Source: Sphingobacterium spiritivorum
GTDB lineage: Bacteria; Bacteroidota; Bacteroidia; Sphingobacteriales; Sphingobacteriaceae
NCBI RefSeq assembly: GCF_016725325.1
Contig: NZ_CP068083.1
Location: forward strand, 3,348,001-3,412,000
Direction: 5' to 3'
DNA length: 64,000 bases
A model generated the notes under the pieces. That model was not told where the DNA came from and did no database searches. It saw nothing but the letters and a program-made list of their open reading frames with translations. The position numbers and the translations under genes are program-made. This document shows, piece by piece, positions 26,668 through 34,845 of this stretch. The number at the start of each line of letters is the position of its first letter. Within the stretch, counting starts at the first letter, position 1.

Positions 26668-27051
26668 AGGTGCGCTTTAACTAAGACGCCAGGAGTGACA
26701 TCATCTGCGGCAGATATAGTTAAAAGTTTGTCAAAGAGTTCCAATGTTGCTCATGTTGTTCAAGATGTGTCTAAAGTTGCTGCTAAGCCATCTTTGGTTA
26801 CGCAAGCAGAAAAAATCTCAGGAACATTAATAGGCAGGCGTAATTCTGTTACGTTGTCAACGCCAAAACAGCAAATAAGATTTGATCTAAAGGGCAGAGC
26901 GCACGCAGGAATAGAGATACCACATAAACAAGTTTATAATAAGAATATGGTCAATGTAGAGGTGAAGAGTATAATTAGAGCGAGTAAGGAAACCGTTTCA
27001 ATGACCCAACAAGAAATTAGAGCAGTAAGAAAATGGCTAGAGAAACAGTAA
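26668..27051 (+). pseudogene. detached type-24-like toxin tip
   Basis: The frame is open from after TAA 26665-26667 to TAA 27049-27051 and reads [19 protein letters not shown], then [19 protein letters not shown], and ends in a helical [15 protein letters not shown]. The order (FDLxGxAH, PH, then a C-terminal T-Q-x-x-R helix) resembles the polymorphic toxin type-24 domain, a predicted RNase. The domain itself is undamaged but has no Rhs core or ATG in front; a GTG at 26695 is the first possible start. It looks like a silent cassette. Immunity gene overlap is 19 bases. Confidence 0.6.
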
Positions 27052-27461
27052 AGAGAAAGATCAGTTTGCCTCAATCTGAATTATTTAGAAACATTGCAGA
27101 GGTGGACTTGGGTGATACTTATTTGGATCTGCATAATGACTATGAATGCGTTAGATTAGAGTACAAAGTAGAAGATAAAGAATGTCGTCTTACTTTTAAG
27201 CGTGTCAATATGAAAACTGAGTCCAGTCATGAGCTAGTTGATTTAGTGTTTACTGATTCTGTAATGCAGACTTGTTCATTTGTTGTTGATGAAGGTGTGC
27301 TTAATGATTTTAAGACAATTGACCTGTTATATCGAGGTCGGTTTGAAAATAGTAATGGTCTAACTGAGTTTGATAGCTTTGGGCGATCGTTTTACTATAT
27401 AAATTTTTATAGTGGAATACAGTTAAATGTGTTTGCAGTAGAGTTGATAGTTGAACTTTAG
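27033..27461 (+). CDS. immunity-like protein for the type-24-like tip
   Basis: This encodes 142 residues with no signal peptide or membrane segment. It begins 19 bases inside the toxin tip frame, as in coupled toxin-immunity pairs. The protein is beta-rich and acidic ([32 protein letters not shown]) and not recognised as a known family. A cytoplasmic location agrees with a nuclease-type partner. The gene at 6996, next to the other type-24-like remnant, is not visibly similar, so the two toxins probably had different immunity partners. Confidence 0.55.
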   Translation: MARETVKRKISLPQSELFRNIAEVDLGDTYLDLHNDYECVRLEYKVEDKECRLTFKRVNMKTESSHELVDLVFTDSVMQTCSFVVDEGVLNDFKTIDLLYRGRFENSNGLTEFDSFGRSFYYINFYSGIQLNVFAVELIVEL

Positions 27462-27478
27462 AACCTCCGTTGGGCCAC

Positions 27479-27511
27479 CCGCTGGCACGAGCGTATCGCT
27501 CGTGTACAAGT
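27479..27511 (+). repeat. element A copy 3
   Basis: CCGCTGG, spacer, palindrome CGAGCG-TAT-CGCTCG (27488-27502) and TGTACAAGT. As in the other copies, the displaced Rhs core starts immediately after it with ATCAGAGCTACC. Confidence 0.75.
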
Positions 27512-28049
27512 ATCAGAGCTACCATCTACCGGAACACGAGTACAAATGCAGTGGAGGTACTACAAAGAGATGATAACTATTCGTTTGACTTGCAGAAATT
27601 TCCAAATCCGATATATAGAAATAGTAAGTATCTTTATCAGCCAGTGGGCTGACAAGTGTTGGGAAAGAGAAGCTGGAGGAGCTAGGCGGCGAACTGGACT
27701 ATAGAACCAGATTCTATGATCCTGTGATTGGAAGATGGAATGCGGCGGATAGATTTGTTGAGAAATATTTTGATATTTCTCCTTATTCTTATGCAGGACT
27801 AGGCCTCATAAAAAATATTGATATTAATGGAGATAGTATTTGAATTACATCCTCTAATCCTATTCAAAAAGGAAATGACATTATTCAAAATATACTATCA
27901 ATATTACAGGTAAAGTATAGAAAGCGGGTTCTGGATATGCGTCTTCATCTCAGGTTACTTTGGCACTTAGTCGTAGATTAATTGCTCAAAAAGGTTCTAC
28001 ATCTGCAAAAAAATCTTACTTCAAAAACAATGAGACCCAAAATAATTAA
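27512..28049 (+). pseudogene. displaced Rhs-core remnant with decayed tip of unknown type
   Basis: Bases 27512-27830 match the Rhs core ([24 protein letters not shown]) with element B inside. The tip begins IDINGDSI and meets TGA at 27841; further on NITGKV is followed by TAG, then KAGSGYASSSQVTLALSR to the stop at 28047. The C-terminal part is lysine- and serine-rich and not recognised. It contains at least two nonsense codons plus a probable frame change, so it is dead. The following immunity gene starts 20 bases inside its end. Confidence 0.6.
27638..27662 (+). repeat. element B copy 3
   Basis: The same 25 bases as at 22957 and 25086, at the same position in the core (after KYLY). Confidence 0.75.
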
Positions 28050-28680
28050 ATTTTACTTGATGATTGCATTGGGAATATTATTTTCTGCTTTACAAATGCG
28101 TTGCTCTATACATTCAATCAATTGTAGCGATATGAAGTATCTTTCTCTTGTTTCAGAAACAGAGAAAAACGGACAAAACCAATATTACATAAATGCTTCA
28201 TTCCCTTATAAATCAGAAGAATTTTTTTTTGAAAATGATAGGGTACGTATGAGAAAAAGCAATCTAAAAAAATCTGAAAAGATAAAATTATTAGAAGAAT
28301 ATCTATGTTTTTATCAGAACGATAAGCCTAGTATCAGGATGTATTCTCAAGCATATGGGAGAATCCAAAATAGGCTCAAAATATCAAGGGAGAAAATTAA
28401 ATTTCCTGTCGAAATTGAGGCATTGTATTCACTGACAAGTTACCTATTTGATGAAAATGTAGCTATATCTCCTGTAATACTAAATAGGCGTACGGGAGAA
28501 GATTGTAATTTTGAGAGAAAAGACATGGACGCTGTTTATAAATTATATAAGAAATGGTTTAAAGAGATGAAAAGAAACGGATTTTCAAATATAACTTGGC
28601 CTTTGAAAGATTCTGATTACATGTGGCTTGGAGAAGATGATGTAGATAATATTGAGACTTTAATAAGAAAAGATTTATAA
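28030..28680 (+). CDS. secreted immunity-like protein, distant paralogue
   Basis: This encodes 216 residues from the ATG at 28030, chosen because it gives a signal peptide (MRPKIIKFYLMIALGILFS); the open frame extends to 27982 inside the toxin remnant. The second half aligns with the protein at 22185: EIEALYSLTSYLF against EIDALYFVNRIAY, LYKKWFKEMKRNGFSNI against EYKKWFDECIKTGKIPK, and DSDYMWL against DGRYVWL. It is therefore a member of the same immunity family with a diverged toxin partner. The cysteine pair near residues 26-36 fits an exported protein. Confidence 0.6.
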   Translation: MRPKIIKFYLMIALGILFSALQMRCSIHSINCSDMKYLSLVSETEKNGQNQYYINASFPYKSEEFFFENDRVRMRKSNLKKSEKIKLLEEYLCFYQNDKPSIRMYSQAYGRIQNRLKISREKIKFPVEIEALYSLTSYLFDENVAISPVILNRRTGEDCNFERKDMDAVYKLYKKWFKEMKRNGFSNITWPLKDSDYMWLGEDDVDNIETLIRKDL

Positions 28681-28712
28681 GATGGTTTAGTTCATTACAT
28701 TTCTGAGCAAAG

Positions 28713-29110
28713 ATGATATTTAAGATTTTTTCAAAAAATTCTCAGGATCAAATTTATGTTATTAGAACAGAAGGGGATATTCGTGTTGATTCAATTAATG
28801 GATTCATTAATATTATTGATGATAGGGAATTATTTCAAAATTATTCTTTCGAAGACAAGATATCTATTTTAGCTGAATACTTAACGTTTGTAGGCGATAT
28901 TAAAACAAGTAATAAGTTTTATAAATTTCGACCTTCTGTAGGGGAACAAATAACCCGTGGATTGGAAGTTCAAATAGAAGCTCTATTTTCTTTTTCAATG
29001 ATGCTTATAAATGGTTATCCTTCAATTCGTCCCATATTATAAGCATACTAAAGAAAAGGTCATTTTAAATGAAAACTTGTTCAAAAAATATATGATTTTT
29101 ATGAAAAATG
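28713..29110 (+). pseudogene. broken paralogue of the secreted immunity family
   Basis: The open part (28713-29042) reads YSFEDKISILAEYLTFVGD and EVQIEALFSFSMMLIN, matching the middle of the 28030 and 22185 proteins. It lacks a signal peptide and hits TAA at 29040. In other frames the lost end can still be read: PYYKHTKEKVILNENLF, then FKKIYDFYEKWLVSS. At least two frameshifts have occurred. The last bases run into a copy of the 3' end of the Rhs gene tip, just before the 29139 gene. Confidence 0.6.
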
Positions 29111-29138
29111 GTTAGTTTCATCATAGATGCGATCTGGT

Positions 29139-29741
29139 ATGGTAGATAGAATATTATATTTAATTACTGCCCTTATGCTTATTAATAGCTACTCTATAGG
29201 ACAGCCTTATGTGGAAAAAATCATTATGCATGATAATAAAGCATATCTTACAGTATCATATAATAAGGATGTAGATTCAGTAATTTTTAGTGCAACACAG
29301 GGATATGTGAATAATCTGACGGATTTGGAAAAACTGGAGATGATTAAATGTTTATTAAAATTTGAAGGAGATACGACCAGACATCCTGGAATGGGATTTC
29401 CTGTTTATTACGCTAACGATGCCAGGGCTATAAGGTTTTCACCAAAATCAAAATACTATACACTAGAAATAAGTTCTTTGTATTTTGTTAATCGTATTGC
29501 TTACGGAACGTATACTGACTATTATTCACCTGCTCCAGTACTGTATGATAATATAGAGAATGTGGAGATAAACGATTGTCCTCAGAAAGTTAAATTGGTT
29601 TTTTTGGAATATAAAAAATGGTTTGATGAGTGTATAAAAACAGGAAAAATACCAAAGTATTTTCCTTTTAATGATGGAAGATATGTTTGGTTATACGGTA
29701 AGAAATCGCGTTTTTCAACAAACGGGAAGTTGATTGAATAA
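29139..29741 (+). CDS. secreted immunity-like protein, close paralogue
   Basis: This encodes about 200 residues from the ATG at 29139 (MVDRILYLITALMLINSYS, signal peptide). It is very similar to the protein at 22185; the segment from YFVNRIAYGTYTDYYSPAP to the end is almost identical. The 15 or so bases before the start (GATGCGATCTGGTATG) are the same as the 3' end of the active Rhs gene, so the duplicated unit included the toxin terminus. The gene has no toxin of its own here. It may protect against the same or a related tip. Confidence 0.62.
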   Translation: MVDRILYLITALMLINSYSIGQPYVEKIIMHDNKAYLTVSYNKDVDSVIFSATQGYVNNLTDLEKLEMIKCLLKFEGDTTRHPGMGFPVYYANDARAIRFSPKSKYYTLEISSLYFVNRIAYGTYTDYYSPAPVLYDNIENVEINDCPQKVKLVFLEYKKWFDECIKTGKIPKYFPFNDGRYVWLYGKKSRFSTNGKLIE

Positions 29742-29744
29742 ATT

Positions 29745-30099
29745 CAATCATAGAAAAGGAGTTCATATTGATAGTCATCCGACTATAAAGCCAGATAACA
29801 CCTTTTTCTTAGAGAATCGGGATGGCTAAGTGATTAGAATATGGAATATGGTGGATCCTTTAGCGGAGCAATACACACGAAGGTCACCATATAATTATAT
29901 GAAGAAAAATCCAATACGATTTATCACCTTTATTCATAATGATGTTTGGAAAGTTTACACTAAAGAATTTGAATCATTATCTAAAGAAATAAATAAAAAG
30001 GGTAGCTGGCCAGTATTTGGTTTAGTATTGTTTGTCATTATGTTTGTTGTATTTGCATTTTACTTAAAATTTCAGATAAATTGGGGTCAATATAGATAA
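29745..30099 (+). pseudogene. toxin-tip end fused to a partial Rhs core and a membrane segment
   Basis: Bases 29745-29829 read KGVHIDSHPTIKPDNTFF to a TAA, an unrecognised toxin end. From 29830 a frame reads IWNMVDPLAEQYTRRSPY and IRFI, which is the end of an Rhs core, and continues as a lysine-rich stretch with one membrane helix (WPVFGLVLFVIMFVVFAFYL) to 30099. The left part of the core is missing and no proper start exists. It is the last visible trace of the island. The following 250 bases up to glmS hold only the glmS control region. Confidence 0.5.
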
Positions 30100-30287
30100 A
30101 GTATTTACTATTATCATACTTAACAAAATATTAAAATTGATATTCAGCATTTGATATCCTGTTGAAATCACGCAATGGACACGATTTTCCATTTATTGAA
30201 TGCCCTCCTTGTTACACATTTCCGTCCCCAAAAACTGTCTTAATTTGGAGTAATCCGTTAAAAGTTTATTAAAGTTGTTAATGTTAA

Positions 30288-30317
30288 GCAATCGATTGCG
30301 CTAATTTTATATTTTTG
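30288..30317 (+). promoter_or_regulatory. candidate glmS promoter with LacI-type palindrome
   Basis: A perfect 12-base palindrome GCAATCGATTGC (30288-30299) lies 10 bases before TATTTTTG (30310-30317), a match to the Bacteroidota -7 box TAnnTTTG. The palindrome has the central CG and A/T arms typical of LacI-family operators. No clear -33 TTTG was found at the right distance. The box lies 30 bases before the glmS start. Confidence 0.45.
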
Positions 30318-30347
30318 GGCAGACTTTATGAGAATATTAATCAATTT

Positions 30348-32186
30348 ATGTGTGGAATTGTAGGATACGTAGGCGATCAGCATGCCTACCCCATTATTAT
30401 TAAAGGGCTGAAGCGACTGGAATACCGAGGTTATGACAGCGCAGGAATTGCACTTCACCAGCAAACAAAGCTGGGGGTGTATAAGAAAAAAGGAAAAGTA
30501 GCCGAACTCGAAGAAGAGGCGCTTGGTAAAGATATTAGCGGGACGATCGGAATAGGACATACTCGTTGGGCAACCCACGGTGAGCCGTCAGACCGTAACT
30601 CGCATCCACATGTGTCTTCTTCAGGAAAACTGGCTTTGGTGCATAACGGAATTATTGAGAATTATGCACAGATCAAATCTGAACTGATCAAAAAAGGCTA
30701 TGAATTTCATAGTGATACCGATTCAGAAGTATTGCTCAATTTTATCGAAGATATCCGGATCAATAATGAATGTTCTTTGGAAGAAGCTATCCGTATTGCA
30801 CTGAAAAGAGTAGTAGGGGCATATGTTATTCTCGTCATCGATGAGGATGACCCAAATACCATTATTGCTGCCCGCAAGGGAAGTCCTCTGGTTATTGGTA
30901 TTGGCAAAGGCGCACATTATCTGGCTTCAGATGCTTCTCCGATGTTGGAATACACCAAAGAAGTGGTTTATATCAACGACTATGAACTTGCCATTGTAAG
31001 ACCAGACGAACTGATTCTCAAAAATCTGGGCAATGAGCGGATCACGCCATATGTGCAAAAGCTTGATCTGGAACTTTCGGCTATAGAAAAAGGTGGATTC
31101 GAACATTTCATGATCAAAGAAATCTTTGAGCAGCCGCAAACGATCTATGATTGCCTGAGAGGGCGCCTGGATCTGGTACAGATGGATATTCATATGAAAG
31201 GGATCGAGGAACAGGCAGAGGCACTGATCCGGACTCCCCGTATTATCATATTAGCCTGTGGTACCAGCTGGCATGCCGGACTGGTTGCTGAATATATTAT
31301 TGAAGAACTCTGCCGTATAAATGTTGAAGTCGAATATGCTTCAGAATTCAGATACCGCAATCCCATTATCAATCCGGGAGATGTTATTATCGCTATTTCC
31401 CAAAGTGGAGAGACCGCCGATACGCTGGTCGCCATCGAGACAGCGAAATCCAAAGGAGCGATTATCCTGGGTGTAGTCAATGTAGTAGGATCTTCAATCG
31501 CAAGAGCATCACATGCAGGAGCGTATACCCATGCCGGTCCGGAGATCGGTGTAGCCAGTACAAAAGCTTTTACAGCTCAGCTTACTGTGCTCACCATGAT
31601 GGCACTCAAAATTGCTAAAATAAAAGGGACGATCACAGATGAGCGGTTTGCGAAGCTGCTTATAGAACTGAATGCTGTACCGCAGAAAGTCAGTGATGTC
31701 CTGAAAAACCATACCGATATAGAGCGTCTTGCCGAAAAACTCACTTCGGCTAAAGGCTTTTTGTACCTGGGAAGAGGATACAATTTTCCTATAGCACTCG
31801 AAGGTGCATTAAAACTAAAGGAAATCACCTATCTGCATGCGGAAGGGTATCCGGCAGCGGAAATGAAACATGGACCAATTGCATTGGTAGACGAGCATCT
31901 TCCAGTTGTATTTGTAGCTACTAAAGATGCTTATCACGAAAAGATCGTCAGTAATATGCAGGAGATCCGTGCACGTAAAGGAAGAGTATTTTCTGTCATT
32001 ACCGAAGGAGATGTGATCTCACCAACATTATCTGAAGAGGTCATGATTGTGCCGGAGGCAGATGAGATTATTGCACCAATACTGTCCGTAATCCCGTTGC
32101 AGCTGCTTTCCTACTATCTGGGAGTGCTAAAAGGTCTGGATGTAGATAAGCCCAGAAATCTTGCTAAATCAGTAACTGTAGAATAA
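30348..32186 (+). CDS. glmS: glutamine--fructose-6-phosphate aminotransferase (isomerizing)
   Basis: This encodes 612 residues, normal for GlmS, which makes glucosamine-6-phosphate for peptidoglycan and outer-membrane sugars. I chose the ATG at 30348 because the mature enzyme must begin with the catalytic Cys after Met (MCGIVGYVG); the frame is open upstream to 30315. The glutaminase domain covers about 1-230 (GIGHTRWATHGEP, HNGIIENY) and two SIS domains follow (CGTSWHAG, SQSGETADT). The C-terminus ends KPRNLAKSVTVE as expected. It is monocistronic judging by a hairpin after it. Confidence 0.97.
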   Translation: MCGIVGYVGDQHAYPIIIKGLKRLEYRGYDSAGIALHQQTKLGVYKKKGKVAELEEEALGKDISGTIGIGHTRWATHGEPSDRNSHPHVSSSGKLALVHNGIIENYAQIKSELIKKGYEFHSDTDSEVLLNFIEDIRINNECSLEEAIRIALKRVVGAYVILVIDEDDPNTIIAARKGSPLVIGIGKGAHYLASDASPMLEYTKEVVYINDYELAIVRPDELILKNLGNERITPYVQKLDLELSAIEKGGFEHFMIKEIFEQPQTIYDCLRGRLDLVQMDIHMKGIEEQAEALIRTPRIIILACGTSWHAGLVAEYIIEELCRINVEVEYASEFRYRNPIINPGDVIIAISQSGETADTLVAIETAKSKGAIILGVVNVVGSSIARASHAGAYTHAGPEIGVASTKAFTAQLTVLTMMALKIAKIKGTITDERFAKLLIELNAVPQKVSDVLKNHTDIERLAEKLTSAKGFLYLGRGYNFPIALEGALKLKEITYLHAEGYPAAEMKHGPIALVDEHLPVVFVATKDAYHEKIVSNMQEIRARKGRVFSVITEGDVISPTLSEEVMIVPEADEIIAPILSVIPLQLLSYYLGVLKGLDVDKPRNLAKSVTVE

Positions 32187-32215
32187 CGACTATAACTACC
32201 CTGTGAATAGAAGCG

Positions 32216-32259
32216 AAAGTGTCCGGATGAGTATTCTGGACGCTTTTGTTGATTTTTAT
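32216..32259 (+). terminator. intrinsic terminator of glmS
   Basis: Arms AAAGTGTCC (32216-32224) and GGACGCTTT (32238-32246) pair with one G-U, followed by a T-rich run (GTTGATTTTTATTTTT). It lies in the space that an upstream GTG start of the next gene (32203) would cover, which argues for the later start at 32272. Confidence 0.6.
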
Positions 32260-32271
32260 TTTTCCTTCTAT

Positions 32272-34461
32272 ATGAATAAAATACAAAAAGGTCAGCTTTC
32301 CAACCTGGGACAACAATTTATAAAAGCCGAATATCTGGCACCCGGACAGGACGAGTATGAATTACGTTATGAACAATTACCACGCAGTGACCGGTTTCAT
32401 CATCTGACACAAGAGCAGATTCAAATCCTGCGAAGCAATGGTAATACCGCTGATGACTGGTCCAATATCCTGGTCACAGATCATTTTATTCCCGAACAGA
32501 TTCGAGGATGCAGATTCTACGGCCTGAATCGTATCGGAGATATGGAGCCGATCTATCTGGATTACCGGGAATTGCGTCTGCCAACAGGAATCTATCATTC
32601 GACCATAGTCAGTTGTGATATTGGTAATCATGTAGCCATTCATGAAGTGTCCTATATGTCTTATTTTATTATTGCAGATGAGGTCATCCTTTCCAATATT
32701 GATGAAATGCAGACCAGTTCAAAAGCAAAGTTTGGAAATGGTATTCTGCGTACCGGGGAGTCTCCTGATGTACGCGTCGCATTAGAGCTTCGCAATGAAA
32801 ACGGCGGGCGTAAAGTATGGCCGTTTGACGGAATGCTGTTGAGTGATGCTTATTTGTGGACACGTCATCGGGATGATGAGGTCTTTCAGTCCAAACTGGA
32901 ACAAATGACCAATGCACGTCATACTTCCAAAAGAGGGACATACAGTACGATCGATACCGGCACAGTTATCAAAAATTGTCAGGTTATAAAAGACGTCAGA
33001 ATTGGCGGGCAAGCGTACATCAAAGGAGTCAATAAATTAAAAAATGTCACCATTCATTCTTCAGAGACTGCGCCTACACAGATCGGAGAGGGCTGTGAGC
33101 TGGTCAACGGGATTATCGGAGAAGGCTGCAGGATCTTCTATGGAGTTAAAGCTGTACGGTTTATTCTTGCGGCTCATTCCCAGTTAAAATACGGTGCGCG
33201 ACTGATTAATTCTTTTTTAGGTGAGAATTCCACAATTTCCTGTTGTGAAGTGCTGAATTCCCTGATCTTTCCGGCTCATGAACAGCATCACAACAATTCA
33301 TTCCTCTGTGCATCCCTGATTATGGGACAAAGTAATATGGCAGCCGGTGCCACAGTAGGCTCCAATCATAATTCCCGTTCACCCGACGGAGAGATTATAG
33401 CCGGAAGAGGATTCTGGCCCGGACTGTGCGTGAGTCTTAAACACAATTCCCGTTTTGCATCTTATACCCTGATTGTAAAGGGAGACTTTCTGTACGAAAT
33501 GGATATTCGTATCCCGTTCTCTCTGGTGAGTAACCATACGACAGAAGACAGGCTTATTATTGTACCCGGCTACTGGTTTTTGCATAATATGTATGCCTTA
33601 GCACGCAATCCGAGTAAATACGAAGCCAGAGATAAACGATCAGAAAAGAAGCAATATTATGAATATGATATTCTGGCACCTGACACTGTCAATGAACTTT
33701 TCGAATCATTGCAGATCATGAAAGTAGCAGTAGCAAAGGCCTATTATTCCACTGAAATACTAACAGATCAGGAAGCGATGCTGCGGGGAACAGAAATTTT
33801 AGAGTCAGATGAAGATATCAGTCATCTGGATATTCTGTTGGATCATTTTGAAAATTCCAAACGAAAGGTTCAGCTTATGAAAGTAAGACAGGGATATAAT
33901 CTGTTCAAAAAACTGATCCGCTATTACGGTGCATCGGCATTGGCTGCTTACAGTGATCAGATGGAGCCTGCACTTGAGCTACTTCAGCAGGACGTTTCAT
34001 GGGAAAGAGAAAACTGGGTGAATATCGGAGGTCAGTTAATTCCGGTATCCAGATACAAGGAGCTGATTCATCAGCTCAAAACGGATCAACTTAATTCCTG
34101 GGACGAAGTCCATGACTATTATTTTGCGCAAAGTGACCAGTATCTGCAGGATAAAACTATACATGCAGTGTCGGCACTGGCAGAACTGAATAATCAGAAA
34201 GTTCCTACAATTACAAAAGAGCAACTGATTTCATTATTTGAAGAGGCATTGGAAATCAAGCAATGGATTACCGATGAAATATATCAGACACGGGCTAAGG
34301 ACTACCAGAATTCATTTAGGATGATGGTTTATGATTCAAAAGAGGAAATGGATAAAGTAGTCGGAGCTTTGGAAAACAATAGTTTTATCAGGCAGCAAAA
34401 AGACGAGTTTAATTATTACCACCAGCGTATTGCGGATAAGATCGCACAGCTGAAATCCTGA
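32272..34461 (+). CDS. DUF4954 family left-handed beta-helix protein
   Basis: This encodes 729 residues from the ATG at 32272 (MNKIQKGQLSNLGQQF); GTG 32203 and ATG 32227 are in frame but overlap the glmS terminator. The middle (about 110-420) is a chain of hexapeptide-like turns (IGRQ-like HSTIVSCDIGNHVAIHEV, KNCQVIKDVRIGGQAYI, EGCELVNGIIGEGCRI) forming a left-handed beta-helix as in sugar-nucleotide acyl- or nucleotidyltransferases. The last 200 residues are helical. The family is conserved next to carbohydrate genes in Bacteroidota but its function is not known. Confidence 0.8.
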   Translation: MNKIQKGQLSNLGQQFIKAEYLAPGQDEYELRYEQLPRSDRFHHLTQEQIQILRSNGNTADDWSNILVTDHFIPEQIRGCRFYGLNRIGDMEPIYLDYRELRLPTGIYHSTIVSCDIGNHVAIHEVSYMSYFIIADEVILSNIDEMQTSSKAKFGNGILRTGESPDVRVALELRNENGGRKVWPFDGMLLSDAYLWTRHRDDEVFQSKLEQMTNARHTSKRGTYSTIDTGTVIKNCQVIKDVRIGGQAYIKGVNKLKNVTIHSSETAPTQIGEGCELVNGIIGEGCRIFYGVKAVRFILAAHSQLKYGARLINSFLGENSTISCCEVLNSLIFPAHEQHHNNSFLCASLIMGQSNMAAGATVGSNHNSRSPDGEIIAGRGFWPGLCVSLKHNSRFASYTLIVKGDFLYEMDIRIPFSLVSNHTTEDRLIIVPGYWFLHNMYALARNPSKYEARDKRSEKKQYYEYDILAPDTVNELFESLQIMKVAVAKAYYSTEILTDQEAMLRGTEILESDEDISHLDILLDHFENSKRKVQLMKVRQGYNLFKKLIRYYGASALAAYSDQMEPALELLQQDVSWERENWVNIGGQLIPVSRYKELIHQLKTDQLNSWDEVHDYYFAQSDQYLQDKTIHAVSALAELNNQKVPTITKEQLISLFEEALEIKQWITDEIYQTRAKDYQNSFRMMVYDSKEEMDKVVGALENNSFIRQQKDEFNYYHQRIADKIAQLKS

Positions 34462-34527
34462 TGACTACACGTAGGTTAGAAGAAAAGATAACTTTAATCA
34501 GGACTACTGGAATAGTGGTTTGAGGTT

Positions 34528-34570
34528 CTCATCCGGGTTGGCTACTGATACCTGTTCCAATCCGGGTGAG
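34528..34570. terminator. strong hairpin between convergent genes
   Basis: Arms 34528-34541 (CTCATCCGGGTTGG) and 34557-34570 (CCAATCCGGGTGAG) form 14 pairs, two of them G-U in RNA, with a 15-base loop. It lies between DUF4954 and the minus-strand YqaE gene. There is no T tract, so its role as a terminator is uncertain. Confidence 0.4.
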
Positions 34571-34600
34571 GATTCAGATGCTCTGAAAAAATCAACGTTA

Positions 34601-34804
34601 TCAGCGATTTGATCTGTTAAAATTGCGTTGCATAGAACGGATACGCGCTTCATTTTTGCCATCTACACGTGAAGCTACTGCCCAGATTGCTGCAGGTAGC
34701 CAACCGATCAATGTACATTGCAGGATCAGGCATAATATACCTGAAAAGATCTTCCCTCTCAGAAAAAAAGAAAGCCAGGGCAATAATACGGCTATTAAAA
34801 TCAT
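34601..34804 (-). CDS. YqaE/Pmp3-family small membrane protein
   Basis: This 67-residue protein has two membrane helices separated by a short turn: ILIAVLLPWLSFFLRGK and LCLILQCTLIGWLPAAIW, followed by a charged tail (RVDGKNEARIRSMQ). The pattern LLPxLxxFLRGK and LxxxLTxxGWxPxxIxA is that of the YqaE/Pmp3 family, linked to membrane potential and stress. Bacteroidota versions with this charged tail are common. It stands alone on the minus strand, with 41 bases between its start and the end of the TSUP gene. Confidence 0.8.
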   Translation of the reverse strand: MILIAVLLPWLSFFLRGKIFSGILCLILQCTLIGWLPAAIWAVASRVDGKNEARIRSMQRNFNRSNR

Positions 34805-34845
34805 AATATCAGGTTTTTTTAATTATAGGTAAATATAAGTATAAT

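Noticed and set aside
22797..27511. Element A as an integron attC site
   Set aside because: The palindromes sit inside or at the edge of homologous Rhs cores, no integrase gene is present, and the attC core sites are missing.
22834..28049. Frameshifts in the cassettes as sequencing errors
   Set aside because: They occur together with nonsense codons and insertions, and are confined to displaced cassettes, while immunity genes and chromosomal genes are clean. One T-run (23165) remains open to doubt.
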